The position numbers and the translations under genes were made by a program. A stretch of DNA of 64,000 nucleotides from contig MWSW01000012.1 of assembly GCA_002050165.1 (NCBI GenBank), positions 248,001 through 312,000 of the forward strand, written 5' to 3'. This document shows positions 9,086 through 18,782 of this stretch, one piece after another (position 1 is the stretch's first letter; every line of letters starts with the position of its first letter). The notes beneath the pieces were generated by a model. The model was not told the origin of the DNA and searched no databases. It worked only from the letters and a program-made list of their open reading frames with translations. Source of the stretch: Candidatus Tepidiaquacellales bacterium OLB4/UTCHB1 (lineage in GTDB: Bacteria; Bacteroidota; Ignavibacteria; Tepidaquicellales; Tepidaquicellaceae).

Positions 9086-11230
9086 ATGAAAATCCTAAAA
9101 TCTTTTTTACTTGCATTTACAATTTCTTTAGTATTTTCCGGCATTGGATTTGCAGACGGATTCAATTCAATTTATTCAACTGATGGCTCTTCCGTTTGGG
9201 CTGTAGGTAATGACGGTCTCATTTTTTATTCCAATACCGGTGGCGCTACCTGGGGAATGCGTTCACAGGGGACAGAAGATTTAAATTCCGTTTTCATACT
9301 AAACCAGTCAATCTGGATAGTAGGCGACAATGGTAGTTATTTCTTCAGTTTAAATTCCGGCATGGACTGGAACAATGCTAATCTCGGCTCGCAAGATCTG
9401 AACGAAATTTACTTTATAGATGAGAATAATGGTTGGATTGTCGGCGAAAGTGGAAGAATTCTTCAATCAACCGACGGCGGAGCAAACTGGGTACCGTATA
9501 ATTCAAATTTGAATAACGATCTGAACTCGATTAAAATGACAAGCACTACCAGCGGTGTAATATGTGGTTCAGACGGGAAAGTATTAATTTACAACGGTAC
9601 GGATTGGAACGAAATTACAACTCCAACTACCGTTGACCTTTTATCAGTTGATAAAAAATCCAATACAATCATCTGTACTGCAGAAGATGGATTCATTATT
9701 AAGTCAACCGACAATGGTGCAAGCTGGACGACGATTGATTACAGGTCGCTTTCAAAATCAGAAGTGTATTCGGTACAAATGTTTGATGAAAATACCTTCT
9801 ATTCCTGCGGTGGTGGTGGATTCATCAGAAAATCAGACGATGGCGGAGCCTCATTTACATTTCAGGCTAACCCCATGATGGCAAATCTCGTTGATATACA
9901 TTTCTCCGATGCAAATAACGGCTGGGCTGTAAGCTCACTTAATAATGCAATTCTGAGAACAACTGACGGTGGCGTAAACTGGAAGTTCCCAACAGGTACT
10001 ACCATTAGTTATACGTGGTCTCAAAAGCAGTCGGCATCGGGAAATATAGGTAACGGATTCTGTTATCATCCGTTCAATAAAAACGGGCTGTTCATTGCAA
10101 TGGGGAAAAAAGTATTCCGAAGTTTCGATAAAGGAAATACCTGGCAACAAGTTTCTACTATTTCATACGGAAGCAGAGCACATACATTCTTCGTATCGCC
10201 TGCAGATTCAAATTACTGGATTGCTTCAATGGATGAAAGTAGTGGTCGGGTGGTGAGAAGTACAAATTATGGACAGACATGGACTGTTACCTGGGGTCCA
10301 GGAGCTCTGACGAACTACGGTATGCCCATGATGTTAGATTGGAACGATCCGGACAGGGTTTACCTTAATCCTGATAACAGCAAACTTTTGAAATCAACAG
10401 ATTTTGGTTTGACATGGGAATCGATCGGAACTAAAGTTTTCAGAAGTCCGGACAACATTACTATTCCGTACAATAATCCAGATATAATATTCAGTGGTGA
10501 CGGAGTTACAGGAAATCCGCCGGGAGAGCTATTCAAAACTACAAACGGAGGTTTGAACTGGACTCTTGAAAATTCTGTTTCAGGGTCTGAAATTCCCTTC
10601 ACTGTCGTGTCCAATATTGATACAACACTTTCATTCCACACCTGCTGGAGTTCGGGTGGTATCTGGAGAACTAATGATTTATGGGAAAATAAAACACAGG
10701 TTGCAACAACAACCGGCGCCTGGGCGGCAGATATTGCTAAAGACGACCCGACAGCATTCGCTTACGGTGTTTATGGCTCAAGCGTTTATATAAGTACTGA
10801 TAGAGGTGAAACTTTCAAGCAGACGTCCGTTGGCAGTTCACCTGAAGCCGGTATGTACTTCTTTGATAAAGCTAATTTACTTAGCCAAAAAGGCGGCGGT
10901 GTTTATAAACTGAATATTACTTATTCGGTTATTACTAATTCATCAGTAATATCCACAAGCGTCCCGGAAGATTTTTCTGTTTCACAGAATTATCCGAACC
11001 CGTTCAATCCGGTTACGAAATTTAAAGTCTCACTTCCCGCCAATTCGAACTTGAAAGTTATCGTATTCGATGTTCTTGGCAGACAACTTGAAGTTTTAGT
11101 TGATAAACTTATGCCGGCAGGTACCCATGAAATTACGTTTGACGGCGGTTCATATCAATCAGGTGTCTATTTTTGCAAATTCATCACAGATGGCTTTTCT
11201 GAAACACGTAAAATGATGTTATTAAAATGA
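9086..11230 (+). CDS. Secreted BNR/Ycf48-like beta-propeller protein with T9SS sorting tail
   Basis: A 714-residue protein with a clear signal peptide (MKILKSFLLAFTISLVF then SGIGFA). Repeats of the form STDGGANW, SDDGGASF, TTDGGVNW and STNYGQTW with intervening GWAV/GWIVG strands identify a BNR/sortilin-like or Ycf48-like beta-propeller over about residues 25-620. The final about 85 residues (SQNYPNPFNPVTKFKVSLP to the end) are a T9SS sorting domain, so it is predicted to be exported and attached to the surface or released. Such proteins are abundant in Ignavibacteria-like genomes and usually have no assigned function; a role in surface binding is inference. The last four bases overlap the next gene (ATGA), so the two are translationally coupled. 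Confidence 0.85.
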   Translation: MKILKSFLLAFTISLVFSGIGFADGFNSIYSTDGSSVWAVGNDGLIFYSNTGGATWGMRSQGTEDLNSVFILNQSIWIVGDNGSYFFSLNSGMDWNNANLGSQDLNEIYFIDENNGWIVGESGRILQSTDGGANWVPYNSNLNNDLNSIKMTSTTSGVICGSDGKVLIYNGTDWNEITTPTTVDLLSVDKKSNTIICTAEDGFIIKSTDNGASWTTIDYRSLSKSEVYSVQMFDENTFYSCGGGGFIRKSDDGGASFTFQANPMMANLVDIHFSDANNGWAVSSLNNAILRTTDGGVNWKFPTGTTISYTWSQKQSASGNIGNGFCYHPFNKNGLFIAMGKKVFRSFDKGNTWQQVSTISYGSRAHTFFVSPADSNYWIASMDESSGRVVRSTNYGQTWTVTWGPGALTNYGMPMMLDWNDPDRVYLNPDNSKLLKSTDFGLTWESIGTKVFRSPDNITIPYNNPDIIFSGDGVTGNPPGELFKTTNGGLNWTLENSVSGSEIPFTVVSNIDTTLSFHTCWSSGGIWRTNDLWENKTQVATTTGAWAADIAKDDPTAFAYGVYGSSVYISTDRGETFKQTSVGSSPEAGMYFFDKANLLSQKGGGVYKLNITYSVITNSSVISTSVPEDFSVSQNYPNPFNPVTKFKVSLPANSNLKVIVFDVLGRQLEVLVDKLMPAGTHEITFDGGSYQSGVYFCKFITDGFSETRKMMLLK

Positions 11231-13728
11231 ACACGAAGTTCATCAAAAATTTTGTTAGTGCAAAAACTATCGTTAACTCTATAATTGCTGTACTATGTTT
11301 CGGAACATTCTCCTATGCACAAAGTATCGGTGATATAGTTTTCGTATCGAGAAATATGACGACCGGCGGTAGTCAACACTATCAACAAATGACCTTGCTT
11401 CCCGGAGTCGGACCTTATGCACGATTCGCAGTTGTAGGTGGCAAACTAATTGTGCGCCAATCCAACGGAAATCTTTTAACGCTTGTTGACAGCACTATTA
11501 ATTTTAACGGGACGCGGTTAATTGATGTCTCCGATCCTACCGTAAGCTGGGATGGGACAAAAATAGTTTTCGCAGGAATTGAGCACAGGGATAGTTGCTG
11601 GAGGATATATGAAATTAATTCCGATGGTACTAACTTCAGACAAATTACATTTACGGACAGAACTATATCCCTGTCGCAATTCGGCGCCGCTGCAGTAAAA
11701 TTTACAAAGTATCACGATATTGATCCGTGTTATCTACCGGACGGCAGAATTTGCTTTGCAAGCACGAGGTCGCCTTCGCTTTCATTTTACGGAACACCGA
11801 CGACCAATTTATACGTGATTAATTCAGACGGGACCTATCTGCACAGGATTACGACTGAGAGGAATGGCGCGGAACAACCTTCAATAGATCCCCAAACCGG
11901 GAAAATAATTTTTTCCAGATGGTGGTTAAATATTGATCTTCCCTCAAATCAAACATGGAACGGAATTACAAGAGATCCCAATCTTGCGCTCTCTCAGGAT
12001 AAAGGTGATATGTGGACAGCGGCAACGATTAATCCAGATGGTACCCGTATGGGGTTATACGCAGGTTATCCTTTCAGCCGAATCGGAATGCACAACTACA
12101 AACCGGTGGCTTCAAAAGAACGATTGTTCGGTGTATTTTTCCCGGCTACCTCAATGAGCACAACCTCCGGAAGTCCGGGAATCAGGTGGTTCAACAAAGG
12201 CGCAAGTGATCAAACTTACATTGCTGGCGTGAATATGGATAATATGCAGAGCTATAACGGCTTTCCTGAAGAATGGGGTATAATGAATCCGCCCTTCGCA
12301 ACTGATCCATATATACTGCCGGATGATCGAGTTCTGTTCTCTGCAGCTAATCAGGTTGAATTTCAGGATTATGGTATCTACGTTATTGAACAGGATGGCA
12401 GCAATATGCAATCCGTCTTCAACATTCCAGGGATGATGGATCTAAATGCTTCGTTACTTCAGGCGAGGCCGGTTCCACCCATTATCCCGGACGTTTTCAC
12501 CGAGATAATTGACGAGCTGCCACCAACTATTGAGCCTTCAAGTTACTTTAAGAACGGGGCTGTAAGATTTGATTGCGAAAATATCTTTTTCAATGGTCCG
12601 GTTGATTTCCCGATACCGGATGCGCCACAAATTACAAGAAATGCGCGTATTAAACTGTTTTTAAATTTCCAACGCACTGACCCCGATGGCAAAGATACTG
12701 CAATACTTTATCTTAATGAACCAGTGCAGTACAGCGGTGGTTTCTGGATACCTGAAATTCCGGGTGATGTCCCGGCGTTCGACCAAGTAGTAGATGAAGA
12801 TGGAAATATTATAGGTTCCCCAAACGGACACTATACTCAACTCATGGGATTAAATTACGGTAGATCCGGTACAGGTACTCAGTGTGTCGGATGCCACGTC
12901 GGACACTCTTTGATAAAGGTTCCAAATAATAGTTACAGTGCACAGTTTTTCAATATCTCTACTTCCGCAACCGTGGAACAAAGTTCATTTAAAGTAATCA
13001 ATGATTCCACCCAATTCCCCGGCTCAAAGGTTAAAGACAGAAAAGCAAGAAATGAAGATCCGACAGTAAACTGGATTGCCAACGGCTCAAACAACGAATG
13101 GGTTAAACTGAAATGGGATATTCCGATTGATGTTGAAAAATTTGTTCTGTACAATATTATACCCAACGCATCAGCCGGGACTAACATTCAGGTTACCGAC
13201 TGCGATGTATTCATGTTTTACAATGGACAACAAGTCGGACACATTCCGTCAATCGGACCATTAAGCACTGAAGGGACTGAGATTGAACTCGACTCGTTAG
13301 TAAAAGTTGATGAAGTTAAGGTCGTAGTTAATAACTTCACCGGACAAATCATGGGTCAGAGTGTAGCAGGCTTGGCAGAAGTTGAGACAATCGCAAAAAT
13401 ATCTTTTTACGAAATAGTTAGTGTAAAAAATATTTCCGAAATTGCGGAAGGTTATTCGCTATCGCAGAATTACCCGAACCCGTTTAATCCAAAAACCAAT
13501 TTTGAATTCTCAATCCCGAAGAGCGGTCACGTAAATCTTAGCGTGTACGATTTGCTCGGCCGCGAAGTATCCGTTGTTGTTAATCAATCCATGATTCCGG
13601 GTACATATAAAATAGAATTTGATGGAAGCAGGTTCGCAAGCGGGATTTACTTCTACCGCTTAACCGTTTCAGATCAAGGTTCAGCACCAATTTTCAACTC
13701 AACCAAGAGGATGGTATTGATCAAGTAA
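11227..13728 (+). CDS. Secreted TolB-like propeller protein with a c-type heme motif and T9SS tail
   Basis: An 833-residue protein. After a signal region (about residues 15-31), residues 35-400 contain TolB/WD40-like strands (DPTVSWDGTKIVFAG, EINSDGTNFRQIT, PCYLPDGRICFASTR, VINSDGTYLHRIT). Near residue 553 there is a single CXXCH heme-binding motif (CVGCHVGH), followed by a discoidin-like jelly-roll stretch, then a T9SS sorting domain (SQNYPNPFNPKTNFEFSIP). One heme motif in a long surface protein suggests electron transfer or a sensory role, although a CXXCH can also be structural. Its start overlaps the upstream gene by 4 bp, and a strong terminator follows. It resembles the hydrazine-synthase-alpha-like family of propeller proteins with a heme motif; that is a loose impression only. 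Confidence 0.78.
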   Translation: MNTKFIKNFVSAKTIVNSIIAVLCFGTFSYAQSIGDIVFVSRNMTTGGSQHYQQMTLLPGVGPYARFAVVGGKLIVRQSNGNLLTLVDSTINFNGTRLIDVSDPTVSWDGTKIVFAGIEHRDSCWRIYEINSDGTNFRQITFTDRTISLSQFGAAAVKFTKYHDIDPCYLPDGRICFASTRSPSLSFYGTPTTNLYVINSDGTYLHRITTERNGAEQPSIDPQTGKIIFSRWWLNIDLPSNQTWNGITRDPNLALSQDKGDMWTAATINPDGTRMGLYAGYPFSRIGMHNYKPVASKERLFGVFFPATSMSTTSGSPGIRWFNKGASDQTYIAGVNMDNMQSYNGFPEEWGIMNPPFATDPYILPDDRVLFSAANQVEFQDYGIYVIEQDGSNMQSVFNIPGMMDLNASLLQARPVPPIIPDVFTEIIDELPPTIEPSSYFKNGAVRFDCENIFFNGPVDFPIPDAPQITRNARIKLFLNFQRTDPDGKDTAILYLNEPVQYSGGFWIPEIPGDVPAFDQVVDEDGNIIGSPNGHYTQLMGLNYGRSGTGTQCVGCHVGHSLIKVPNNSYSAQFFNISTSATVEQSSFKVINDSTQFPGSKVKDRKARNEDPTVNWIANGSNNEWVKLKWDIPIDVEKFVLYNIIPNASAGTNIQVTDCDVFMFYNGQQVGHIPSIGPLSTEGTEIELDSLVKVDEVKVVVNNFTGQIMGQSVAGLAEVETIAKISFYEIVSVKNISEIAEGYSLSQNYPNPFNPKTNFEFSIPKSGHVNLSVYDLLGREVSVVVNQSMIPGTYKIEFDGSRFASGIYFYRLTVSDQGSAPIFNSTKRMVLIK

Positions 13729-13750
13729 ATTTAAATAAGAAAGTGAATTA

Positions 13751-13782
13751 AAAAGGAGTGTTTCTCAAAACACTCCTTTTTT
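13751..13782 (+). terminator. Rho-independent terminator
   Basis: A perfect 13-bp inverted repeat, AAAAGGAGTGTTT and its complement, around a 4-base loop (13764-13767), ending in a T-run to 13782. It lies 22 bp after the stop of the heme-propeller gene and closes that two-gene operon. Confidence 0.9.
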
Positions 13783-13857
13783 CGTAACAGAAAACAAATC
13801 ATATCCACCCTTATCTCTCCGGCAGTTAATTTTTCTAAACACTTATAAGAGCTTTTC

Positions 13858-14337
13858 TCAAGAAAGATTATTTTCATTTAAGAAAAGCTGAACACTGCCG
13901 CTTCGGATTTCCGGATGTCTGATTTCACCTCCGGTATTACCTGCAACCCAACCCATATATAATACAACGAACGAAAACAAAATCACTATAAGCGCAATAA
14001 TATTAGCGAATGTTTTTTGTTTTTTTGAAGCCCAAAATCCAATTAAGGAAATTGCTCCGAGGATATAAGAAAATATTGCAAATCTCTTTGCTGCGTCTTC
14101 ATGTTCCTCTACAAATGTATGCTCAATTTCGGGAATTTTTTCAACTTCGTCTTCGGCATTTTCACCGCTTATTTTTGCAGGTAAAGTTAAGATCGCTCCT
14201 GCAATGAATAGCGCAAGGGCAGTTTGTTTCACAACTTCAGATTTAAAGATAAATCCTGAAATTAAAATTGCCAAACCGATTACAGGAATTAGCAATGAGA
14301 AATGATTAACGAGCAGGTGTACATGTGTCGGGTTCAT
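13858..14337 (-). CDS. Small integral membrane protein of unknown function
   Basis: A 159-residue protein with four probable transmembrane helices: residues about 10-30, 36-55, 85-105 and 112-132. The N-terminus is histidine-rich (THVHLLVNHFSLL), and a conserved-looking GEIRHPEI lies near the C-terminus. An acidic stretch (ENAEDEVEKIPEIEHTFVEEHED) separates helix pairs. The His residues at the helix ends could bind heme or metal, but this is inference. It lies 13 bp downstream of the lipoprotein gene at 14351-15163 and is probably co-transcribed with it. No family name is asserted. Confidence 0.6.
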   Translation of the reverse strand: MNPTHVHLLVNHFSLLIPVIGLAILISGFIFKSEVVKQTALALFIAGAILTLPAKISGENAEDEVEKIPEIEHTFVEEHEDAAKRFAIFSYILGAISLIGFWASKKQKTFANIIALIVILFSFVVLYMGWVAGNTGGEIRHPEIRSGSVQLFLNENNLS

Positions 14338-14350
14338 TTTAATTGAAAAT

Positions 14351-15163
14351 TTAATTAATATTGAATGTGAATTTTGGTGGAGGAGTTTTTGTTAATGTCA
14401 AACCGTTATAACTAATAGAATCTGTTATCTGCCACAACCCGGTTTTATCGAGATTAATTCTTCCGAGATATTTTGCCCCACCGGTGCTCACCGGGTTTAA
14501 GTTGTTCACCGAACCTGCCCCCGAAGAGTGTTTAGGTTCAATGAACATCTCCGCGTTATTAACTTCTTCATAAGACATCATATCGTCAGTTGAGTGAAGC
14601 ATAAGCTCAAAATCGTGTTGACCTTTACCTGGCGAAAGCGGCGACAATAATGTCAGAACGTACGTTTTTTCCGTCACAAAATTATCCCATACCTTTATCT
14701 GCGACCTCTCATTAAAACCAATCTGAAAAACAACCGAATCAATGAAAAAAGAATTATTGTAATTGTAATCCACTGCGAAGAATGCAGTTGTATCGTACAT
14801 CAGAAATACTACATAGCCATGAAATAAACCTGTTTCATTGTTGTATAAAAATTTATCTCTAACCGGCATCGCATGGCTCGGACCACCTATCCCATGGTAC
14901 ATGATCGGGTTGAATATTACGTATCCGTTTTTTTGTTCTACCCCGTTATTGAATACCTTGAACCCGATTTCGTTATAACCATATTTGAGTTCATTTGCTG
15001 TAGCGCTCCATACCTCAAATTTCAATGCACCGTTTTCAACATTAAAGATTAAGTTGAATGGTGATCCCGGCTCCTCAGGTTCTGTTGGCGTATCGGAAGA
15101 ACAACTTACGAATATGCAAGAGAGCAATGTGAAAAATACTTTCAATGTAATGTTGTATCTCAA
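14351..15163 (-). CDS. Lipoprotein with YtkA-like repeats (putative)
   Basis: A 270-residue protein with a lipoprotein signal: a hydrophobic N-terminus ending in IFVSC, followed by a low-complexity SSDTPTEPEEPGS linker. Two similar halves contain the pattern of a beta-sandwich strand pair ending in a His/Met-containing element (MYHGIGGPSHAMP in the first half, LMLHSTDDMMSYEEV in the second). This is reminiscent of YtkA/FixH-like domains found with copper or cytochrome maturation genes. The His/Met content suggests copper handling, but that is only inference. It is upstream of, and probably co-transcribed with, the four-helix membrane protein gene at 13858-14337. Confidence 0.55.
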   Translation of the reverse strand: MRYNITLKVFFTLLSCIFVSCSSDTPTEPEEPGSPFNLIFNVENGALKFEVWSATANELKYGYNEIGFKVFNNGVEQKNGYVIFNPIMYHGIGGPSHAMPVRDKFLYNNETGLFHGYVVFLMYDTTAFFAVDYNYNNSFFIDSVVFQIGFNERSQIKVWDNFVTEKTYVLTLLSPLSPGKGQHDFELMLHSTDDMMSYEEVNNAEMFIEPKHSSGAGSVNNLNPVSTGGAKYLGRINLDKTGLWQITDSISYNGLTLTKTPPPKFTFNIN

Positions 15164-15366
15164 GTTCTTCTTTTACTGACAAAGTTAGTACTTTCCATGA
15201 ACAACAAAAATGACTTAACGCAATCAATGTTGTAAAAAAATTAATCCTCAAAAAAATGCACTCATGAATATATTATCATTAAATTATTATTTGTGTACTT
15301 CTGCAACATAAGTCATTGCAAATGTATTGACGGACTAATTATATTATACAAATTAAACAATTCACA

Positions 15367-15861
15367 ATGACAGGAATTATAAGTATTGTCTTATCTTTCG
15401 CCCTCGCCGGAATTCATCTCGCAATCAGTTCGCAACCCCGAACAAGGGGCAGAGTGATAGAAATAATTTTAGTCTATGCATTGGTTTTCCAGGTCGGTGT
15501 TATCGGCTTTATATTTGGATTTATACCACACGTATTCTTTGCTGATACTACAGCGCAGAGCATCGGATGGGCAACGGGCAGTCCCTTTCAGTTTGAAGTA
15601 GGTATCCACGATGGTGCCTGGGGAGTGCTTGGCTTTTTATCAATCTGGTTTAAGAAGGGATTTCGCATTGCAACCGGTATCGGGTGGGCACTGTTCATGC
15701 TCGGCGCTGCCGCAGGGCATGTATATCATTCAGTAGCTTTTGATAACTTTGCAGAGTACAATTTTCTTATGATCTTCGTTGACGGGTTTGTTGCATTTGA
15801 ATTACCGATTTTACTGTGGCTAAATCATAAATGGAATAATTATACGGAGAGCGTCAACTGA
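15367..15861 (+). CDS. Membrane protein, DUF6790-like
   Basis: A 164-residue protein with four or five membrane helices. Segments include GIISIVLSFALAGIHLAI, IILVYALVFQVGVIGFIFGFIPHVF, GVLGFLSIWF and GIGWALFMLGAAAGHVYH. The polar motif GWATGSPFQFEVGIHDGAWG and the His at GHVYH match what is remembered of the DUF6790 family. The function is unknown. It is monocistronic, with its own upstream region. Confidence 0.6.
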   Translation: MTGIISIVLSFALAGIHLAISSQPRTRGRVIEIILVYALVFQVGVIGFIFGFIPHVFFADTTAQSIGWATGSPFQFEVGIHDGAWGVLGFLSIWFKKGFRIATGIGWALFMLGAAAGHVYHSVAFDNFAEYNFLMIFVDGFVAFELPILLWLNHKWNNYTESVN

Positions 15862-16386
15862 GTTGTCACTCTTTATGAAAGAGAAAATTTATCCGGACAG
15901 ATTTTTTATCTGTAGTGAAATTATCTTTTACAGAATTCTTTTAATCACATCTAAACATTTACAGTTAACATATAAAAGAAATTAGTCGCAACCGCAAAAT
16001 AATTTCAGTGCACACTACTTTCCAAGCTTCATTTTTAAACTGTAAAACAAATCCCCTATTCATTTTTTCACGACGTGATATAAAATTCTTCTGAGCATTT
16101 TTAAATTTGTTTTAAACCTTTCACCCTACTCGTATTGTCATAGGATTTGAAATGACATTTCAAACATCATGAAAAAGTATCAATACAATGTGAAGCCAAA
16201 ATTTTCGTTGAAATGCAAACTTAGAAGAATTTGGTTTTATTGTTTCGGCAGATAGAAATTTTTCTTTAACTAATCTTTAGTATAGCCTGATTGTACTGAT
16301 ACCAACATTGATTTTTAAAATACCTGAGCATTGCTTACAAACTGATAATTAGCAAACAAATTTTTTAAAAACAAAAATCAATTAAA
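15862..16386. other. Intergenic region with one inverted repeat
   Basis: About 525 bp, AT-rich, upstream of the secreted YncE-like gene. It holds an inverted repeat TGTCAT-N10-ATGACA at 16136-16157, which could be an operator. No ORF or RNA gene is visible. Confidence 0.5.
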
Positions 16387-18669
16387 ATGAAAAGAACAAT
16401 TTTAGTTTCGTTTATTATTGCGTGTTTCAGTTTGCCGGTATCTTCACAAACAGGTTACTTCATGAAAGATTCTGCAAACTTTAAGCAAACTCTTTTAAAC
16501 AAACCGTTTCTAAATACTCTGAAAATGTACGGTGTTGCCGTTGATACAGCCAGAAGGGTAGCGTATATTAACAGCCTGCAGACTGACAATATCAGTGTTA
16601 TCAATCTTGATCTACGAAAGGAAATTGGCGGTGTAACCAACCCTTTCGGATATACTCTCGTCAATCTTGAGGTTAATCCTGCAAATGGATTTCTGCTCGT
16701 ATTAGATTCAAAAGATGAAATTACAACAAAGGCATATCTTGTAAACCCGTTGACAAATACAACAACCGGTTATTACAATTATAGTTCGGCGGGTGTAGGA
16801 GGTATAGATTTTAATGTATCATCAAATTTGATTTATTCTGTGGACGGTACTAAAATAAAAATTTTTGATGGTAATAACCTCAATCTGATTGATTCGATTC
16901 CTACCGGCATTCCCCTTGGTGGAGTGAAATATATTCCAACATCGAACAAGTTAATAGTTTGTTCGCGAAATCTGATGTCGGGAAGTGTAGTTATAAAGGT
17001 AATTAACGTTGCCACGAAAACTGTTGAAAGTACGCACAGCATTTCATCATCCGAACCCTTGGGTTACCTTGAAATTGACATCCCAAGAAACAGTTTATAT
17101 TTGATGGGAAAAACCAGAATTGTTAAAGCTAATCTTACCACAAAAGAAATTATTGATACTTATAATTCGACACTTGAAATGAAGAAGATTCTCCTGAACC
17201 ACAACAACGAAGATCTGATTATTCTCTCCAATGTATATTATGACAGTAATGGTGAACACGGCGATTGGGGGAGATTGTACAAGTATTCCTTCGGCTTTCA
17301 TACTCTCGATTCGGCAAAGATTGGTTTAACCCCGAACAATATGGCGATTGATCTCAAGGGTAACAAACTTGTTATTCCGAATATGGCATCAGGGTACGTT
17401 GATATTATGAACCTGAGTGCGTTCCCAATGCGTGATCCGGTTGATGTTGCCGTGTCGCTTGATTTCATTGCCCTTTCACCGGACAAAAGTCACATTTACT
17501 TCGTGCAAAGGCTAGGAGGAAGTAATTTAATCAAATACAACAGAGAAACTAAAACGGCTACCGAATTTACTGCGGGTTCGTGGCCAAGTGTAGTACTTGT
17601 TGACTCCGCAATCAACCGTATGTACGTTCTTAACCACTTTGAAAGCAGTATTTCCGTCTTTAATGCTACAACCTGTGATTTATTAGGCACGCTTACTTTC
17701 GCAATTGATGAAGCCAGAACTGACGCAATTAGTGTAATGACATACGATAAACTTTCGCATAAAATTTATGCAGCATTTCCGGAATACGGAAAAATTATCG
17801 TCGGTGATGGTCTGGCGCTAACTTCAGATGCAGTTATCTCAATTCCCGGGTATGTATATTCGGGGGGTAAAGCTATCGGTGTTTTACAAATTGCGGTTTC
17901 ACCAGTTGATAACCGTCTGATTGTAGCTCAGAACGATTCTACTAACCGTGTTCACATCTACAACACAATTACGAACGCACACTTAGCCACGTTCACTGTA
18001 AACCCCTGGCCAAATTCCGGCACAAACCTGCAACACGATATGTTAAAATACGACGAAGTATTGAATAAATTCTGGTTAGGAAACGTACAAATAAACCCGA
18101 CTGCTCCATATACCCGGACAACCATTCCGTACGATGACCTATCATTAATTGGGTATAAAAATGATCTTTCAGTTTTATATTGCCTGAAATACAATTTAAA
18201 TACCGTAAAAGTTTTGAAACTAATGAATAATCCGCCGGCTTATACGTATATTGATGAAACATTTCTTTTCGAAACCAAAACAACTGCGCTACCGGTATCA
18301 TACTACGATATGACAACGAATGAGCTTTTTCTGACTGAATTCAATTACGGATATTTCAGAAATTATGACCTCGATAGTGTGTCAACGGTGGGGATTAGTT
18401 CGCCGGTTTATACAGTACCGCCACAGATTAAGTATTTCCCCTCTATGACTTCAGGTAAGTTTAACGTCGAACTCGATAAAGTAAATAATGGTCTCTCCGT
18501 ACAGGTTTACAATACGCTTGGTCAACTTGTAATGCAGCAAAATGTGGGAAAACTTGAAAAATTTACTGTTGATTTAAATAATTTGTCTAACGGAATTTAT
18601 TTTATAAAACTTATAGACGGCAATGAATCTTTGAATTCATTCAAAATACTCAAGGGATTTTTCCATTAA
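16387..18669 (+). CDS. Secreted YncE/YVTN-type beta-propeller protein with T9SS-like tail
   Basis: A 760-residue protein with signal peptide MKRTILVSFIIACFSLPVSS. Repeated strands such as AYINSLQTDNISVINLD, LIYSVDGTKIKIFDGNNL, RMYVLNHFESSISVFNATT and RLIVAQNDSTNRVHIYNT identify a YncE/YVTN-like seven- or more-bladed propeller. The C-terminal about 80 residues (IKYFPSMTSGKFNVELDK through LSNGIYFIKLIDGNESLNSFKI) are a T9SS type A sorting domain that lacks the canonical YPNPF motif. It is predicted to be a surface-exposed or released protein. Its ligand or partner is unknown. Confidence 0.8.
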   Translation: MKRTILVSFIIACFSLPVSSQTGYFMKDSANFKQTLLNKPFLNTLKMYGVAVDTARRVAYINSLQTDNISVINLDLRKEIGGVTNPFGYTLVNLEVNPANGFLLVLDSKDEITTKAYLVNPLTNTTTGYYNYSSAGVGGIDFNVSSNLIYSVDGTKIKIFDGNNLNLIDSIPTGIPLGGVKYIPTSNKLIVCSRNLMSGSVVIKVINVATKTVESTHSISSSEPLGYLEIDIPRNSLYLMGKTRIVKANLTTKEIIDTYNSTLEMKKILLNHNNEDLIILSNVYYDSNGEHGDWGRLYKYSFGFHTLDSAKIGLTPNNMAIDLKGNKLVIPNMASGYVDIMNLSAFPMRDPVDVAVSLDFIALSPDKSHIYFVQRLGGSNLIKYNRETKTATEFTAGSWPSVVLVDSAINRMYVLNHFESSISVFNATTCDLLGTLTFAIDEARTDAISVMTYDKLSHKIYAAFPEYGKIIVGDGLALTSDAVISIPGYVYSGGKAIGVLQIAVSPVDNRLIVAQNDSTNRVHIYNTITNAHLATFTVNPWPNSGTNLQHDMLKYDEVLNKFWLGNVQINPTAPYTRTTIPYDDLSLIGYKNDLSVLYCLKYNLNTVKVLKLMNNPPAYTYIDETFLFETKTTALPVSYYDMTTNELFLTEFNYGYFRNYDLDSVSTVGISSPVYTVPPQIKYFPSMTSGKFNVELDKVNNGLSVQVYNTLGQLVMQQNVGKLEKFTVDLNNLSNGIYFIKLIDGNESLNSFKILKGFFH

Positions 18670-18697
18670 CATAAATTTTCTCCGGACTTTTACTTCA

Positions 18698-18713
18698 TAT
18701 GATTTATGTCATT
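18698..18713. promoter_or_regulatory. Crp/Fnr-like palindrome upstream of the radical-SAM operon (weak)
   Basis: TATGA-N6-TCATT, one mismatch from a perfect palindrome, 70-85 bp upstream of the start at 18783. It has the same TRTGA-N6-TCAT layout as sites at 30931 and 50252. By itself a motif this short is weak evidence. Confidence 0.35.
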
Positions 18714-18745
18714 TCAATCGTTTGTTAGTATTTTCATTTTCACCC

Positions 18746-18774
18746 GTCGAAAGGTAATATAAAAACCTTTCGAC
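18746..18774 (+). promoter_or_regulatory. Perfect 10-bp inverted repeat just before a start codon
   Basis: GTCGAAAGGT and its exact complement ACCTTTCGAC flank a 9-base AT loop. The repeat ends 8 bp before the ATG at 18783. As RNA it would form a stable hairpin over the ribosome-entry region; as DNA it would suit a dimeric repressor. There is no T-run, so it is not a standard terminator. Confidence 0.75.
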
Positions 18775-18782
18775 AGGTATAT

